Source: Nocardia concava NBRC 100430
GTDB taxonomy: Bacteria; Actinomycetota; Actinomycetes; Mycobacteriales; Mycobacteriaceae
Length of the DNA: 64,000 bases
NCBI RefSeq assembly: GCF_000308815.1
Contig: NZ_BAFX01000023.1
Span: forward strand, 1 to 64,000
Direction of reading: 5' to 3'
The number at the start of each line of letters is the position of its first letter. The first letter of the stretch is position 1. Below, piece by piece: positions 44,633 to 53,596 of the stretch. The position numbers and the translations under genes were made by a program. The notes beneath the pieces are model-generated. The model was not told where the DNA came from and made no database searches. It saw only the letters and a program-made list of their open reading frames with translations.

Positions 44633-46141
44633 TCAGCTCCCGGTGATCACCCGGATCGCCGCATCCTGCGCAGCCTTGCCGACCTCACCCACCCGGAACC
44701 CCCGATCGGCGATGTGCCGCACCAACTCCGCCTCCGGCGGCAACCCATGCTTGTTCAAGTAATGCGCCACCGCCCCCGCCCAAACCCAGGTCCCATCCGT
44801 CCTGAAGGTCAACGGCACATCCCGATCCCCAGGCGCGAATTCATCCTGCTCGAAGCTCCGGGCCGCCAACACAATCGGCGCGGACTCTAGATAGGCCAAC
44901 ACCGCAGTCCGCGTATTCCCCTCCACCGCAGGCCGATTCACCACCGGCTTGCCGTCGGCGTCCTTCCCGTCATACACCTTCGCCATCCGAGGCGGCCGCA
45001 CCGCGGCAGGTTCCGGCGGAATCTTGACCGTCGCCTCGACATTCGGTGCGGACGGCGCGAACGGGTTCGGTGCGGGAGCAGCAGGTGCGAACGGGTTCGG
45101 AGTGGGCGTCGGGTGTGCGAACGGGTTAGGCGCGGAGTTCGCAGGTGCAAAGGGATTCGCGGCGGGCATCGGCGCGAATGGATTGGGTGCGTATCCCGCC
45201 CCGGGCTGGGCCGTCAGCTGCGGCCGGGCCAAATGTGCCACCAGCCCCGCGATGGTCGCGGCGAACGACAACAGCAGCGTGAGTACGACCAACAGGAACC
45301 CGGCACCCGCATACTCCCAGAACGCGAGTCCTCTGACACCGAACAGGAAGCCCAGCGAGCTGACCGCGTCCGCGACGACGAATGCGGCGGCTGCCCCGCC
45401 GGCCGTCCGAACCGCCGGATTGCGCACGCCGGCCCCCGCCAGCAATGCGATGGCCACAACCAACACGACGATCAAAGCCGCCACGAATTGAACTGCGGCC
45501 CACGGAATGGATCCGTCGGCGCCTGTCTTCCAGATGGTCAGGAAGCCCAGATCGTCCAAGGACACGAACGATCGCCCGAAATCGACCGCCGCCGAGAGAA
45601 TCAGGAACACACCCGCCACCCGCGTCGCGGCCCCTCCGCTCGGCTCCGGTGCCGCAACGCGTTTCGCCACCACCGCGTCACGCAGCGCGGACACCAAGGC
45701 CGCGATGGCAATCAGCAGCAGAAGTATGAAAACCCAGTAGCCACTCGCGGGCGAGGTGTATTCGCCGAAACCGCTCGCGTAGCCGACGAGGACTCCCGCC
45801 GCCATCTGCAGCGCCATACCGCTCCCGAACGCCGCAACCCAGAACAACACTCGCCCCCGACCCCCTTTGCCCAGCACGAGCATCGTCCCGGCGACGCCGG
45901 TGGCGATGACGGTGATCACGTATGGCGAGAGCGGAAAGATGTCCAGAACTCTCAGATGCCAGCTGGAATCGAATCGCCAGACGTACTCGTCCTCCGAACG
46001 GCCCTCGTATCGAAAGGTAGCCACCGGCACACTGCACGCGATAACCGTCAACACCGCCGCCGCGATCAGCAGAAATCCGGTGATCCGCCCCGTGTTCCCG
46101 GCTGGCGCGCTCCCAACGCCGTCATTTCGTGTGTACGCCAT
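44633..46141 (-). CDS. Membrane protein with ANPFAP repeats and soluble C-terminal domain
   Basis: 502 residues read leftward from 46141. About eight hydrophobic segments (such as ITGFLLIAAAVLTVIACSVP, WVFILLLLIAIAALVSAL and FLLVVLTLLLSFAATIAG) occupy residues ~20-305. A linker follows with six to seven N-P-F-A-P/H repeats. A folded C-terminal part begins near RMAKVYDGKDADGKPVVNRP and holds DGTWVWAGAVAHYLNKHGLP, a short domain common in actinomycete membrane proteins and of no role known to me. The protein converges on the PE-like gene and seems independent of the toxin island. Confidence 0.8.
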   Translation of the reverse strand: MAYTRNDGVGSAPAGNTGRITGFLLIAAAVLTVIACSVPVATFRYEGRSEDEYVWRFDSSWHLRVLDIFPLSPYVITVIATGVAGTMLVLGKGGRGRVLFWVAAFGSGMALQMAAGVLVGYASGFGEYTSPASGYWVFILLLLIAIAALVSALRDAVVAKRVAAPEPSGGAATRVAGVFLILSAAVDFGRSFVSLDDLGFLTIWKTGADGSIPWAAVQFVAALIVVLVVAIALLAGAGVRNPAVRTAGGAAAAFVVADAVSSLGFLFGVRGLAFWEYAGAGFLLVVLTLLLSFAATIAGLVAHLARPQLTAQPGAGYAPNPFAPMPAANPFAPANSAPNPFAHPTPTPNPFAPAAPAPNPFAPSAPNVEATVKIPPEPAAVRPPRMAKVYDGKDADGKPVVNRPAVEGNTRTAVLAYLESAPIVLAARSFEQDEFAPGDRDVPLTFRTDGTWVWAGAVAHYLNKHGLPPEAELVRHIADRGFRVGEVGKAAQDAAIRVITGS

Positions 46142-46328
46142 CGATTCTCACGCCTTCCCAACCCCTTGTGTGCCGGTGCCGACCCTAACAAGGCTGACGC
46201 GCCACTTCAGCGGGACCTCTTCCCGCAAGGTCTCTTTAAGGCCCCGCCAAGGTCGCGGCGATCAACTGCTCATAGGAATTCCATTCCCACACAAGCTGAT
46301 TGACATCGAATTGACGAAAGCGAACATC

Positions 46329-46691
46329 ATGAGACCCGCGTCCGCCATCAAACTCGCCCTCATGTCCGCCGCCACCGCCACCGCGGCCACCGTGATGGCC
46401 GCCCCCGCCCACGCCGACCTGTACCCCAACGCCTGCCTCTACATCGAGAACGAAACGGCGACCACGGCCACCATCACCGTCCACAGCAGCATCATCGGCA
46501 ACCAGGACTGGAACATCGATCCCTTCGCGACGAGCTACTTGCTCTACGACGGCCAACCCATCTCCACGGTCACCGGAGGCTGGAACATCAGCTACTCGCC
46601 CGGCGACGCACAGGGCAGCTGGCGGTACGAATCCGGCTGGCAGCCAGCCTCGGACTGCAACGGCTCCTGGGTCTTCACCGTGAGCTACTAG
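46329..46691 (+). CDS. Small secreted protein with signal peptide
   Basis: 120 residues from ATG 46329. A Sec signal peptide (MRPASAIKLALMSAATATAA, then an APAHA-D cleavage site) leads a mature part of about 90 residues that is beta-rich and has two cysteines (PNACLY and SDCNGS), probably disulfide-bonded. No recognised domain. The ribosome site is weak; an in-frame upstream extension lacks a signal peptide and overlaps the divergent gene, so it is rejected. It stands alone between two leftward genes. Confidence 0.7.
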   Translation: MRPASAIKLALMSAATATAATVMAAPAHADLYPNACLYIENETATTATITVHSSIIGNQDWNIDPFATSYLLYDGQPISTVTGGWNISYSPGDAQGSWRYESGWQPASDCNGSWVFTVSY

Positions 46692-46697
46692 CAGCGC

Positions 46698-47972
46698 TCA
46701 GAGGTATTGGGCGTTGGCGAGCAGGGCGTATTGGGCGGCGGCGCGTTGCTGGGCGTCGACGAGTTGGGCGCTGGCGACGCGGGCTACGTAGCGGTCGTAG
46801 TGCAGGGTGCACAGGTAGCGGTCACTGTTGTTCCAGGACAGGGAGAAGTCGGCGGTGTTCCGCTTGGGGTTCTCGACGCAGGTGACGTCGCGGACGCCGG
46901 GTGGTGCCTCGACCGAGCCGGGGATCAGGGCGTTGATGCCGTTCCAGAGAGCGGTGGCGGATTTGGCGTCGGGTGTGCGGAACAGGAGGGCGCCCTGCTG
47001 GGTGGTTGCGGTGAGGTCGACCTTGTTGTCGTCGAGGAGTTGTTTCCAGGGGCCTTGGTTTTCGACGGTGTGCAGGTAGCCGCGCGGGGTTCGGGTGACT
47101 TCGTTCGCGTTCGGGCTGGGGAAGGGGCCGGGGTGGAGGGTGCGGCGGAGCATGGCCGACGGGTCGTAGTCGAGGTACAGGCTGTCGCGTTTGGACAGCG
47201 GGGGAGTCCTGTCCAGCAGCGGTAGCTGGGCGTCGAGAATCCTGGTGGCGAGGGACTTCAGGCCGTCGAGTTCGGGTTTGGTGGTGCGGGCGAAGACGTT
47301 GACGACGTATTGGCCGTGGGCGATGGTCGCAGCCATCGATGGAATGCCTGGCCGCCAATGGGCTTTCGCGGTCGCGTATTTGTCGAGGGTGACGTGGGCG
47401 TTCTGGTCGGGAGCGACGGCGAAGTCCGCGGCTTCGATCTCATCGGCGGCCGTGCGGGCCTGCTGCTCGTCCGGGAACTGCAGGACAGCGACATTGAAAG
47501 ACGTTGCGTCCAGGTCGTTTTCCCAGCCGCCGAGCGGGCTGGAGTTCCCGGAGACATCGATGTGCAGCGTTTCGAGCCGCGGGCGATCGCTGACCGAGGT
47601 CGCATAGGCGAACAGCAGGTGGTTGCGATCGAGGGCCGGTTTGGCGGCATTGGCGATCGCATAGGTGTAGTCCGCGGCGGACAGGATGGTGTACACGAAC
47701 TTCGGATCCACATCCTGGCCGCTGATCACGGCATCGCCGAGTCGCGCGACGGCGAGCTGCTTGCCCGCAGAGACCTCATGGCGATAGGCGGCCCGGACAT
47801 CGAGCGGCAGGGTCGGATAATTGCCGACAGCCAGTGTGCGAACATCGATTTCGGCTGCGGCGGAGGTGCCGGACACGGTTCCCGCGCAGCCCGTCAGCAG
47901 GGCCGTCAAAGCCAGTCCGCCCGAGAGAATCGCCACATCGCGGATGGACCGGCGCGCATTGAAGAATTTCAC
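46698..47972 (-). CDS. DUF7373-like lipoprotein, copy 1
   Basis: 424 residues from GTG at 47972. The signal peptide ends in an LTGC-type lipobox (ALTALLTGCAG), so it should be lipid-anchored outside the membrane. Motifs DVRTLAVGNYPTLPLDV, a long beta-rich body, DLDATSFNVAVLQFPDEQQA and a C-terminal CTLHYDRYVARVAS match the companion at 47982-49187. These are the features of a two-domain lipoprotein family (DUF7373) frequent in Nocardia. Role unknown; the pair is tandem and leftward with a ten-base gap, so it forms an operon. Confidence 0.75.
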   Translation of the reverse strand: MKFFNARRSIRDVAILSGGLALTALLTGCAGTVSGTSAAAEIDVRTLAVGNYPTLPLDVRAAYRHEVSAGKQLAVARLGDAVISGQDVDPKFVYTILSAADYTYAIANAAKPALDRNHLLFAYATSVSDRPRLETLHIDVSGNSSPLGGWENDLDATSFNVAVLQFPDEQQARTAADEIEAADFAVAPDQNAHVTLDKYATAKAHWRPGIPSMAATIAHGQYVVNVFARTTKPELDGLKSLATRILDAQLPLLDRTPPLSKRDSLYLDYDPSAMLRRTLHPGPFPSPNANEVTRTPRGYLHTVENQGPWKQLLDDNKVDLTATTQQGALLFRTPDAKSATALWNGINALIPGSVEAPPGVRDVTCVENPKRNTADFSLSWNNSDRYLCTLHYDRYVARVASAQLVDAQQRAAAQYALLANAQYL

Positions 47973-47981
47973 GACTGCCCC

Positions 47982-49187
47982 CTACTTGTCGTTGGCCAGA
48001 ATGGCGTACTGCGCCGAGATCCGCTGGTACACATCCTGCTGTTGCTGCGACCACATTTCGACGGCGTACCGCCCGTAGGTGACGTAGCAGAGGTAGGGGA
48101 ACTGAAGCGTTTCCGGCCCTTGATATTTGACGCATCGCGCGGTGGGTAGTCCAGGCGGGGAATCGATCCGGTGCACGAGCCGGCCGAAGGCTACCTCGCC
48201 GAAGTACTTCTGAGCCGCCTCCGCATCGCGGGTCCGAACCAGTTTGCCCGCACCGTATCCGATATAATCCACCCCGGTCTTGTCGAACAGTTCCCGCTCC
48301 TTGTCGGGATCGTCGGCCAGGTGCAGGGCGGTCTGCCGGTTCAGCGTTCCGAGCATGCCGAACGCGGTCTGATCACCGTCGGGCCGCAGCAGTGCCAACC
48401 GCAGCAGGCCCTGTGGATCGAACGGCAGCTCGGTCAGCTTGTCCACCGGCGTCGGCTGAAACGTCTTCAACCGGTCGACGGTGACGCTGATCGCCTTGTC
48501 GGAAAGCGCCAGCAGCGCAGGGAGATCCGAGTTGTCCAGGGCCATGTTCTCGTGGTGGTTCACCACATCGGAGATGACGAATCGTCCTGTCGTATACCAG
48601 GATGCGAGTGCCTGGAACTTCGGAATCCACACGACGTGAGCACTCGGATGAACAACCGATGCCGTGGGATCGGCCTTCTCCTTGTCGAATTCCATCCCCG
48701 CGAGCGCCCCGGCAGCCGCGCTGGCAGCCTCATCACTGTCGAAGATCATGACCGCATGCCGCAGCTGATAGCCCAGCCCGTAGTGATCCTCGTTCGAAGC
48801 CGCCGCCGTCCCGAACCCCGCCACCAGTCCCGGAGTACTCGCCGTGAAGTTCTCGGCACTGAACGACGCGAACACCGACTTGGTCCCGAACGCCTTCGCG
48901 TCGATGAACGGATGCACCCCGCCAAGATTGTGGGTCAACGCCGGATCGATGTCCTTCGGCAACGGCATCACATCACCCAGCCGCAACGCCTCCATGATCC
49001 GCCCCATGCGATCGGGATCCTTGGGCTCCAACTGCTGCGGCTTCGTCGCGTAACTGCCGGTGTCGAGTTTGGTGAGATCAACCGTCGCGCCGGTGGCCGC
49101 CGCCGAATCGGAACCACAACCAGCGGACGCGATAACGGTAAACGCAAGCCCCGCAACCAGTCCCACCCGCGCCCTGCGTGCCCTCAC
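47982..49187 (-). CDS. DUF7373-like lipoprotein, copy 2
   Basis: 401 residues from GTG at 49187, chosen because a CAGGGGGAGTCC ribosome site sits immediately before it and the signal peptide VGLVAGLAFTVIASAGCGS starts soon after; an upstream extension to 49247 adds a hydrophilic leader. The lipobox is ASAGC. It shares the layout of the neighbouring lipoprotein, including DLTKLDTGSYATKP near the start and YLCYVTYGRYAVEMWS near the end. First gene of the two-gene leftward operon. Divergent from 49264-49683. Confidence 0.75.
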   Translation of the reverse strand: MRARRARVGLVAGLAFTVIASAGCGSDSAAATGATVDLTKLDTGSYATKPQQLEPKDPDRMGRIMEALRLGDVMPLPKDIDPALTHNLGGVHPFIDAKAFGTKSVFASFSAENFTASTPGLVAGFGTAAASNEDHYGLGYQLRHAVMIFDSDEAASAAAGALAGMEFDKEKADPTASVVHPSAHVVWIPKFQALASWYTTGRFVISDVVNHHENMALDNSDLPALLALSDKAISVTVDRLKTFQPTPVDKLTELPFDPQGLLRLALLRPDGDQTAFGMLGTLNRQTALHLADDPDKERELFDKTGVDYIGYGAGKLVRTRDAEAAQKYFGEVAFGRLVHRIDSPPGLPTARCVKYQGPETLQFPYLCYVTYGRYAVEMWSQQQQDVYQRISAQYAILANDK

Positions 49188-49263
49188 GGACTCCCCCTGT
49201 TGTCGATCTCCCTTGATCGCCAACCGTATGGTAGAAGCGGGGTGCAATCAATCGGGGGTCCTG

Positions 49264-49683
49264 ATGACAATCGTTTCCTGGCAATGGCCATTGTTCTTCG
49301 CCCTCATCCTGATTCGCCTCCTAGCCCCCGGCTGGCTCATCCTCCTGACCCTCTGGACCCTCGGCCTCCCCGCCTTCCTCGTCTGCGCCCCACTGCTCTT
49401 CGCCGCGTCCCTCTCCACCCCCGACCAACATCCCCTCATCCAACTCGCCGACCTGCTCCTGCTGATCGCGGCCTTCACCGTCCCCGACGGCGGCGACAAC
49501 AGCGGCTACCACATCCCGCTCCTGACCCTGGTGAAGGGCAACCCCGAAATCAGCGACAGAAACCCGATAGGCAAGGGCCTCGTCTGGATCGGCGGATTGA
49601 GCGTATTGGGTTATGTCGCTGTACTTCTCGTCCTGTGGGCCAAGATCGGCGAGGCCCGCGGCTGGATCTCGCTGACCCCGTAG
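49264..49683 (+). CDS. Small integral membrane protein, 139 aa
   Basis: ATG 49264 follows a CGGGGG site. Four hydrophobic segments can be counted (PLFFALILIRLLAPGWLILL, LWTLGLPAFLVCAPLLFAA, LADLLLLIAAFTV and GLVWIGGLSVLGYVAVLLVLW), so both ends probably lie on the same side. No motif is recognised. It is divergent from the lipoprotein pair and converges with the Lrp/AsnC gene ten bases away. Confidence 0.7.
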   Translation: MTIVSWQWPLFFALILIRLLAPGWLILLTLWTLGLPAFLVCAPLLFAASLSTPDQHPLIQLADLLLLIAAFTVPDGGDNSGYHIPLLTLVKGNPEISDRNPIGKGLVWIGGLSVLGYVAVLLVLWAKIGEARGWISLTP

Positions 49684-49692
49684 CTTCTTGCA

Positions 49693-50148
49693 TCAGGTCA
49701 GGTGCGGGACTCCGGTCGTCTTGACGACCTTCATCGTGAACTGCGAGTGCAGTCGCGCGACGCCGGGCAGATCCGCCAGCTTCTCCATGAAGAACTGCTC
49801 GTAGGCATCGGCGTCGGCGACGGCAATCCACAGCAGATAGTCGGGATCGCCGAACATACGCCGACATTCGACGATCTCATCGAACTCGGCCACCTTCGCC
49901 TCGAAGGACTCCACCATCCGACGGTTCTTGATCCCCATATTGGCGTGCACGAGCACCTCGAAACTCCGGCCGATGGCACGGGGGTCCACCCGCGCGTGGT
50001 AGCCGGTGATGGCACCCGCCTGCTCCAGATTGCGCACTCGGCGCAGGCACGGCGAGGGACTGAGCCCAACCTGCTGTGCGAGTTCCGCATTGGATATTCG
50101 AGCATCACGTTGAAGGTGGTAGAGGATTGCGCGATCGATCGAATCCAT
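49693..50148 (-). CDS. Lrp/AsnC-family transcriptional regulator
   Basis: 151 residues. The start is taken at ATG 50148, as MDSIDRAILYHLQRDARISN followed by AELAQQVGLSPSPCLRRVRN is the usual N-terminal DNA-binding helix-turn-helix; in-frame ATGs upstream add a non-conserved leader. The C-terminal RAM domain includes GDPDYLLWIAVADADAYEQF and ends FTMKVVKTTGVPH. It is divergent from azlC-azlD with about 100 bases between starts. Lrp-type regulators commonly control such transporters in response to amino acids, so regulation of azlCD and itself is likely but inferred. Confidence 0.88.
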   Translation of the reverse strand: MDSIDRAILYHLQRDARISNAELAQQVGLSPSPCLRRVRNLEQAGAITGYHARVDPRAIGRSFEVLVHANMGIKNRRMVESFEAKVAEFDEIVECRRMFGDPDYLLWIAVADADAYEQFFMEKLADLPGVARLHSQFTMKVVKTTGVPHLT

Positions 50149-50251
50149 AGCAGAAAATGCTAAGTATGCCGCCGAACCAGGGCTAGTCATGGCGTGCCCG
50201 GAGATGCCGATGACACCCTGAGTGGAGTCGTTCCGGAAGGGGCTGAGTCCG

Positions 50252-50998
50252 GTGGTCAACGGTCAACCGCAGAGTGCTGATTGGAATAGTCAGCGCCCTA
50301 AGGTAATTCGTGATGGTTTAGGTATCGGCGTAGCGACCGGAACCTATGGCCTGTCATTCGGTGCACTAGCGGTTGCCGCAGGCTTATCAGTGCCACAAGC
50401 GTGCGCCCTGTCAAGCCTGATGTTCACCGGCGCATCCCAATTCGCGATGGTCGGTGTGATCGCAGCCGGTGGAAATCCGTTCACAGGTGCCGCCACGGCC
50501 ACGCTACTGGGCACCCGCAACGCCCTCTACGGCCTGCACCTGACTCCGCTGCTCCGGTTGCCCGGTTGGCGGCGAATTCCCGCGGCGCACATCGTGATCG
50601 ACGAAAGCGCCGCAATGACGGTCGGTCGTGAGCCGCGGGCGGCGAGGCTCGGTTTCTGGACAGCCGGACTGGCAGTATTCGTCTGCTGGAACCTGGCAAC
50701 GATCACCGGTGCGTTGGGTGCTCGCCTACTGTCCGACCCACGCGTCCTCGGTCTGGACGTCGTGGCCCCAGCAGCCTTCCTCGCCTTGCTGGCACCGCGA
50801 ATGGTCACCCGGCGGTCCTGGCTCGTGGCCTGCGCGGCCGCCGTGGTCTCGCTTACGGCCGTACCCGTAATGCCCGCCGGCTTACCGGTGTTGGTCGTAG
50901 CCGTGGTCACCGCCCTGCTCGCCATCACTACCGCCCGCCGCAATCCGCACCCGGATCTGCCCGTCCACCAGCCCGCACGCGAAGGCGAAGCCCAATGA
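50252..50998 (+). CDS. azlC: AzlC-family branched-chain amino-acid exporter, large subunit
   Basis: 248 residues from GTG 50252, which has AAGGGG eight bases upstream; a GTG at 50222 is an alternative giving ten more residues. The motifs GIGVATGTYGLSFGALAVAA, SSLMFTGASQFAMVG, TLLGTRNALYGL and HIVIDESAA match AzlC, the large membrane subunit of a two-component exporter for branched-chain amino acids and analogues. The next gene, overlapping by four bases, is AzlD. The divergent Lrp/AsnC gene is the probable regulator. Confidence 0.88.
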   Translation: MVNGQPQSADWNSQRPKVIRDGLGIGVATGTYGLSFGALAVAAGLSVPQACALSSLMFTGASQFAMVGVIAAGGNPFTGAATATLLGTRNALYGLHLTPLLRLPGWRRIPAAHIVIDESAAMTVGREPRAARLGFWTAGLAVFVCWNLATITGALGARLLSDPRVLGLDVVAPAAFLALLAPRMVTRRSWLVACAAAVVSLTAVPVMPAGLPVLVVAVVTALLAITTARRNPHPDLPVHQPAREGEAQ

Positions 50999-51300
50999 TG
51001 CTCTGGTGGGCGATCATCGCCGGCGCGGCCGCTTGCTACCTGCTGAAGCTGGCCGGACTGTCGGTCCCAGAACGAATCCTCCGCAACGCTCGCGTACAAC
51101 GGATCGCCGCACTCCTACCGATCGGCCTGCTGACAGCGCTGCTGGTCATCCAGTCGGCAACCACCGAACACCGGCTCGTAATCGACGAACGCCTAGCGGG
51201 CCTCGCCGCCGCCCTTGTCGCGCTTATTCTTCGCGCACCGTTCCTCGTAGTTGTCGCCGTCGCGGCGACGACAACCGCGACCCTACGGTTCCTTCTCTAA
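50995..51300 (+). CDS. azlD: AzlD-family exporter, small subunit
   Basis: 101 residues, starting at ATG 50995 (ATGA overlap with the AzlC stop). About four hydrophobic segments, including WWAIIAGAAACYLLKLAGL and LAGLAAALVALILRAPFLVV, with the LPIGLLTALLV and LRAPF motifs of AzlD, the small partner needed for AzlC function. Co-translated with AzlC. No other gene follows in this operon. Confidence 0.88.
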   Translation: MMLWWAIIAGAAACYLLKLAGLSVPERILRNARVQRIAALLPIGLLTALLVIQSATTEHRLVIDERLAGLAAALVALILRAPFLVVVAVAATTTATLRFLL

Positions 51301-51376
51301 CCCGAGATCACCGAGATCCGCGGGCGATCGGCGATGTGAATAAGCTTGTCATCGAACATTGACGATCGGAGACCCT

Positions 51377-52147
51377 ATGCGCCGCCACGGTCGTCTCACC
51401 CGAGAGCAGTTGCAGCTCAGCTTCGAATCCGCCCTGTCCCGGGCTTTGACGCGGGGCACCTTTCGCACCCACACCGGTCTCGACTTCGAAACCAGGAACG
51501 CGCTGAAAGAAATCGCCCGCGCCCACCCGAACGTCACCGACGACCTCGTGGCAGCCGCCCACCGCGCCTTCGCAGGCCAGTTGGACGGCAGCAACTCGGC
51601 ACGTGCGCTCGCCGAACAGAACCGCAAGCTGACCGAGGCCCAAGAACGATTGAAGCGGCAGCAGCCGATGCGGGCGGGGATGAAATCTGGAAACGCGCTG
51701 CTTTGGCTCGATACGTCGCCCTCGTACTTTCGATTCCGCACCGGCACGATCCAACTGGAGGAATCCGAACGCGAACTGAGCGGCCAAAGGCTCAACGTGC
51801 GGACAGGCGCATTCGAACCCGCATCGGCTGCCGACATCGACGCGGTGCTGAAACCCACTGCGGATCTGGACTACTCGGCCCTTACCGGCCCGCAGTTCGT
51901 GTGGGCGACCGAGCAAGCACGCAGCCTCTACCTCCGCGGATCAGGCCGCATCTTCGACCTCTACCACCGAGTGAATGAGACGTTCACCGCCGCTGAGCAG
52001 GAACATCGACGCATCACCCCGTCGGAGCGCAGCGGAATAACCGACATGTACCGCAAAACCTTCCGACTCTGGGCCGACGAATTCGCCCGCCGCGCAGCAG
52101 GCGAACCCCCAACCTTCCACTACTCCTGGGTAGGCGACCCGAGATAG
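51377..52147 (+). CDS. FAGQLDGSN-family N-terminal domain fused to unknown C-terminal domain
   Basis: 256 residues from ATG 51377, with a GGAG site; the upstream extension is not needed. The first ~75 residues (LTREQLQLSFESAL, LDFETRNALKEIARAHP, TDDLVAAAHRAFAGQLDGSN) match the small family at 19516 and 41702. The remaining ~170 residues, with ALLWLDTSPSYFRFRTGTIQ, VWATEQARSLYLRGSG and FRLWADEFARRAAG, are unfamiliar and may be a toxin- or partner-specific part. Its 3' end overlaps the convergent SUKH-3-like gene by 28 bases. No signal peptide is seen. Confidence 0.75.
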   Translation: MRRHGRLTREQLQLSFESALSRALTRGTFRTHTGLDFETRNALKEIARAHPNVTDDLVAAAHRAFAGQLDGSNSARALAEQNRKLTEAQERLKRQQPMRAGMKSGNALLWLDTSPSYFRFRTGTIQLEESERELSGQRLNVRTGAFEPASAADIDAVLKPTADLDYSALTGPQFVWATEQARSLYLRGSGRIFDLYHRVNETFTAAEQEHRRITPSERSGITDMYRKTFRLWADEFARRAAGEPPTFHYSWVGDPR

Positions 52148-52632
52148 GCGGTAACCGCGCTGGATGCTTCCTCTGCATACGGAAGTAATCCGCCGGACAA
52201 GATCGCGGCGAAAGCCTCGTCTGCGGTAGCACCCAGGTAGAAGTTGCCGGTGTGGTGTCGGTAGAAGAATCGGCCCATGTCGTCGATCAGCCAGGTGCCG
52301 AACTCGCACGTCTCGGCTCCTACTGGAAACAGTTGCCGCTGAAGGAGTTCGCCAAGCTCCGCGAAGTCTTCGACGTCTCCGTCGTACCCGATCGTCGGAT
52401 CCAGCATCAAGAGGGCTTCGGGTGAGGTTCCCGGTATGACGAGCTCCAGTTCGCCGTATGAACGGATGAAACGAACGGCCGCGTCAGGTACAGCGAGTTC
52501 CATGCCCTGCTGCGCCGCGGCGTCTACTGCGACTCGAATCAGCTCGTCGGCGCGTGCGCCGATATCCCGATCGGGATGCCAGCCTCCTCGGGCAAGCCAC
52601 TCGCGTATCGTGCCCGGGTTGACGCTGCTCAT
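52120..52632 (-). CDS. SUKH-3-like immunity protein
   Basis: 170 residues from ATG 52632. The pattern WLARGGWHPDRDIG near the start, VRFIRSYGELEL, FAELGELLQRQLFPVG, TWLIDDMGRFFYRHH and LGATADEAFAAILSGG fits SUKH-3, a superfamily of bacterial immunity proteins that neutralise polymorphic toxins. It is convergent with the FAGQLDGSN fusion gene, overlapping its 3' end. The cognate toxin is not evident; it could protect against an effector made by other strains. No membrane segment. Confidence 0.75.
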   Translation of the reverse strand: MSSVNPGTIREWLARGGWHPDRDIGARADELIRVAVDAAAQQGMELAVPDAAVRFIRSYGELELVIPGTSPEALLMLDPTIGYDGDVEDFAELGELLQRQLFPVGAETCEFGTWLIDDMGRFFYRHHTGNFYLGATADEAFAAILSGGLLPYAEEASSAVTAYLGSPTQE

Positions 52633-52789
52633 GGCCTGTATTTACCGAATGCTGACGTCGCGCCGCAACATACTGATAGGCCGGATCCGGCACTCGTGAT
52701 GATCGACACAAAGTTTGCGGGACGCGGCGGTCTCACATTTGAATCGGCTTGTTCTGATTGGCAATCCGATAGCTAAGCAAGGGGGAGTT

Positions 52790-53434
52790 ATGGCGCGTCA
52801 TCGCCGAACCACGCGGAGTGCGGGACGAATCTCGGTTCTGGGTGCATCGCTCGCGGTTTCGCTGACTTGCGCGGGTCTGGCCTCGGCGGACCCAGGGCAG
52901 CATGTGGAGAAGGACCAGGTGCGACTGGTGGCCGACGCCGTCGCTGCGCCGGACGCAGTTGCCACGCCGGACGCTGTCGTGCCCGCTGCTGACATCGCTG
53001 CCCCGCAGCCGATCGCGGCCGATCCCAACACGATTGGGCAGGCCGCGCTGGCGGGTGCCGGAATCGGTGCCGCCGTGGCCGGTGTTCCCGCCGCCGTCGC
53101 CGGTGGAGTCGTGGGCGGAGTGGTCGGTGCCGGGGTCGGCACCGTCGCGGGCCTCCTGGTGGCTGGCGGCGGCACCGCCCTGGCTGCCTCGGTGACCTTG
53201 CTGGGCGCCTGCCTGCCGGTCGCCACCTGCATCATCTCGATTCCGGGCCTCGCCGCGGAATTTGCTGCGGCAGTCCCGATCGCGGGCGGCGCGATGCTCG
53301 CCGGTGGCCTGATCGGCGCCGGAATCGGGGGTGCGATCGGTGCGGCCGTCACGGGCCTCCCGGCGGCGGGCGTCGGCGCCTTGGCCGGTGCCGGAATCGG
53401 CGCGGGCGTAGCCAGCGCAGGCCTGGTCTCCTGA
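52790..53434 (+). CDS. Secreted or membrane-inserted glycine-zipper protein
   Basis: 214 residues from ATG 52790, behind GGGGGAG. A signal peptide (ISVLGASLAVSLTCAGLASA) precedes an acidic Ala/Val/Pro linker. From residue ~80, a series of G-x-G-I/V-G-A-A-V and GGVVGGVVGAGVG motifs forms glycine zippers, separated by a short region with two cysteines (GACLPVATC). This pattern suggests membrane association or oligomerisation. A perfect 12-base-pair hairpin follows the stop at 53463-53489. Function unknown. Confidence 0.7.
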   Translation: MARHRRTTRSAGRISVLGASLAVSLTCAGLASADPGQHVEKDQVRLVADAVAAPDAVATPDAVVPAADIAAPQPIAADPNTIGQAALAGAGIGAAVAGVPAAVAGGVVGGVVGAGVGTVAGLLVAGGGTALAASVTLLGACLPVATCIISIPGLAAEFAAAVPIAGGAMLAGGLIGAGIGGAIGAAVTGLPAAGVGALAGAGIGAGVASAGLVS

Positions 53435-53462
53435 TCCGCCCCTGCGAGATAACTCGATGAAA

Positions 53463-53489
53463 TCAGGCCCGGCGATCCGCCGGGCCTGA
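53463..53489 (+). terminator. Perfect 12-bp hairpin terminator-like element
   Basis: TCAGGCCCGGCG (53463-53474) and CGCCGGGCCTGA (53478-53489) form a perfect 12-base-pair stem with a 3-base loop, starting 29 bases after the glycine-zipper gene. There is no T-run after it. It probably ends transcription of that gene. Confidence 0.7.
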
Positions 53490-53596
53490 CCTGTCTCCGC
53501 ACATCCTCGAAGGGCCTGCGTCGCAACCGCTTTGGCAAGCGAGGCCAGGCACCGATCTGGCAGAGTGAGAGGTCCTGATCTTGAGGAGAGTTATCT

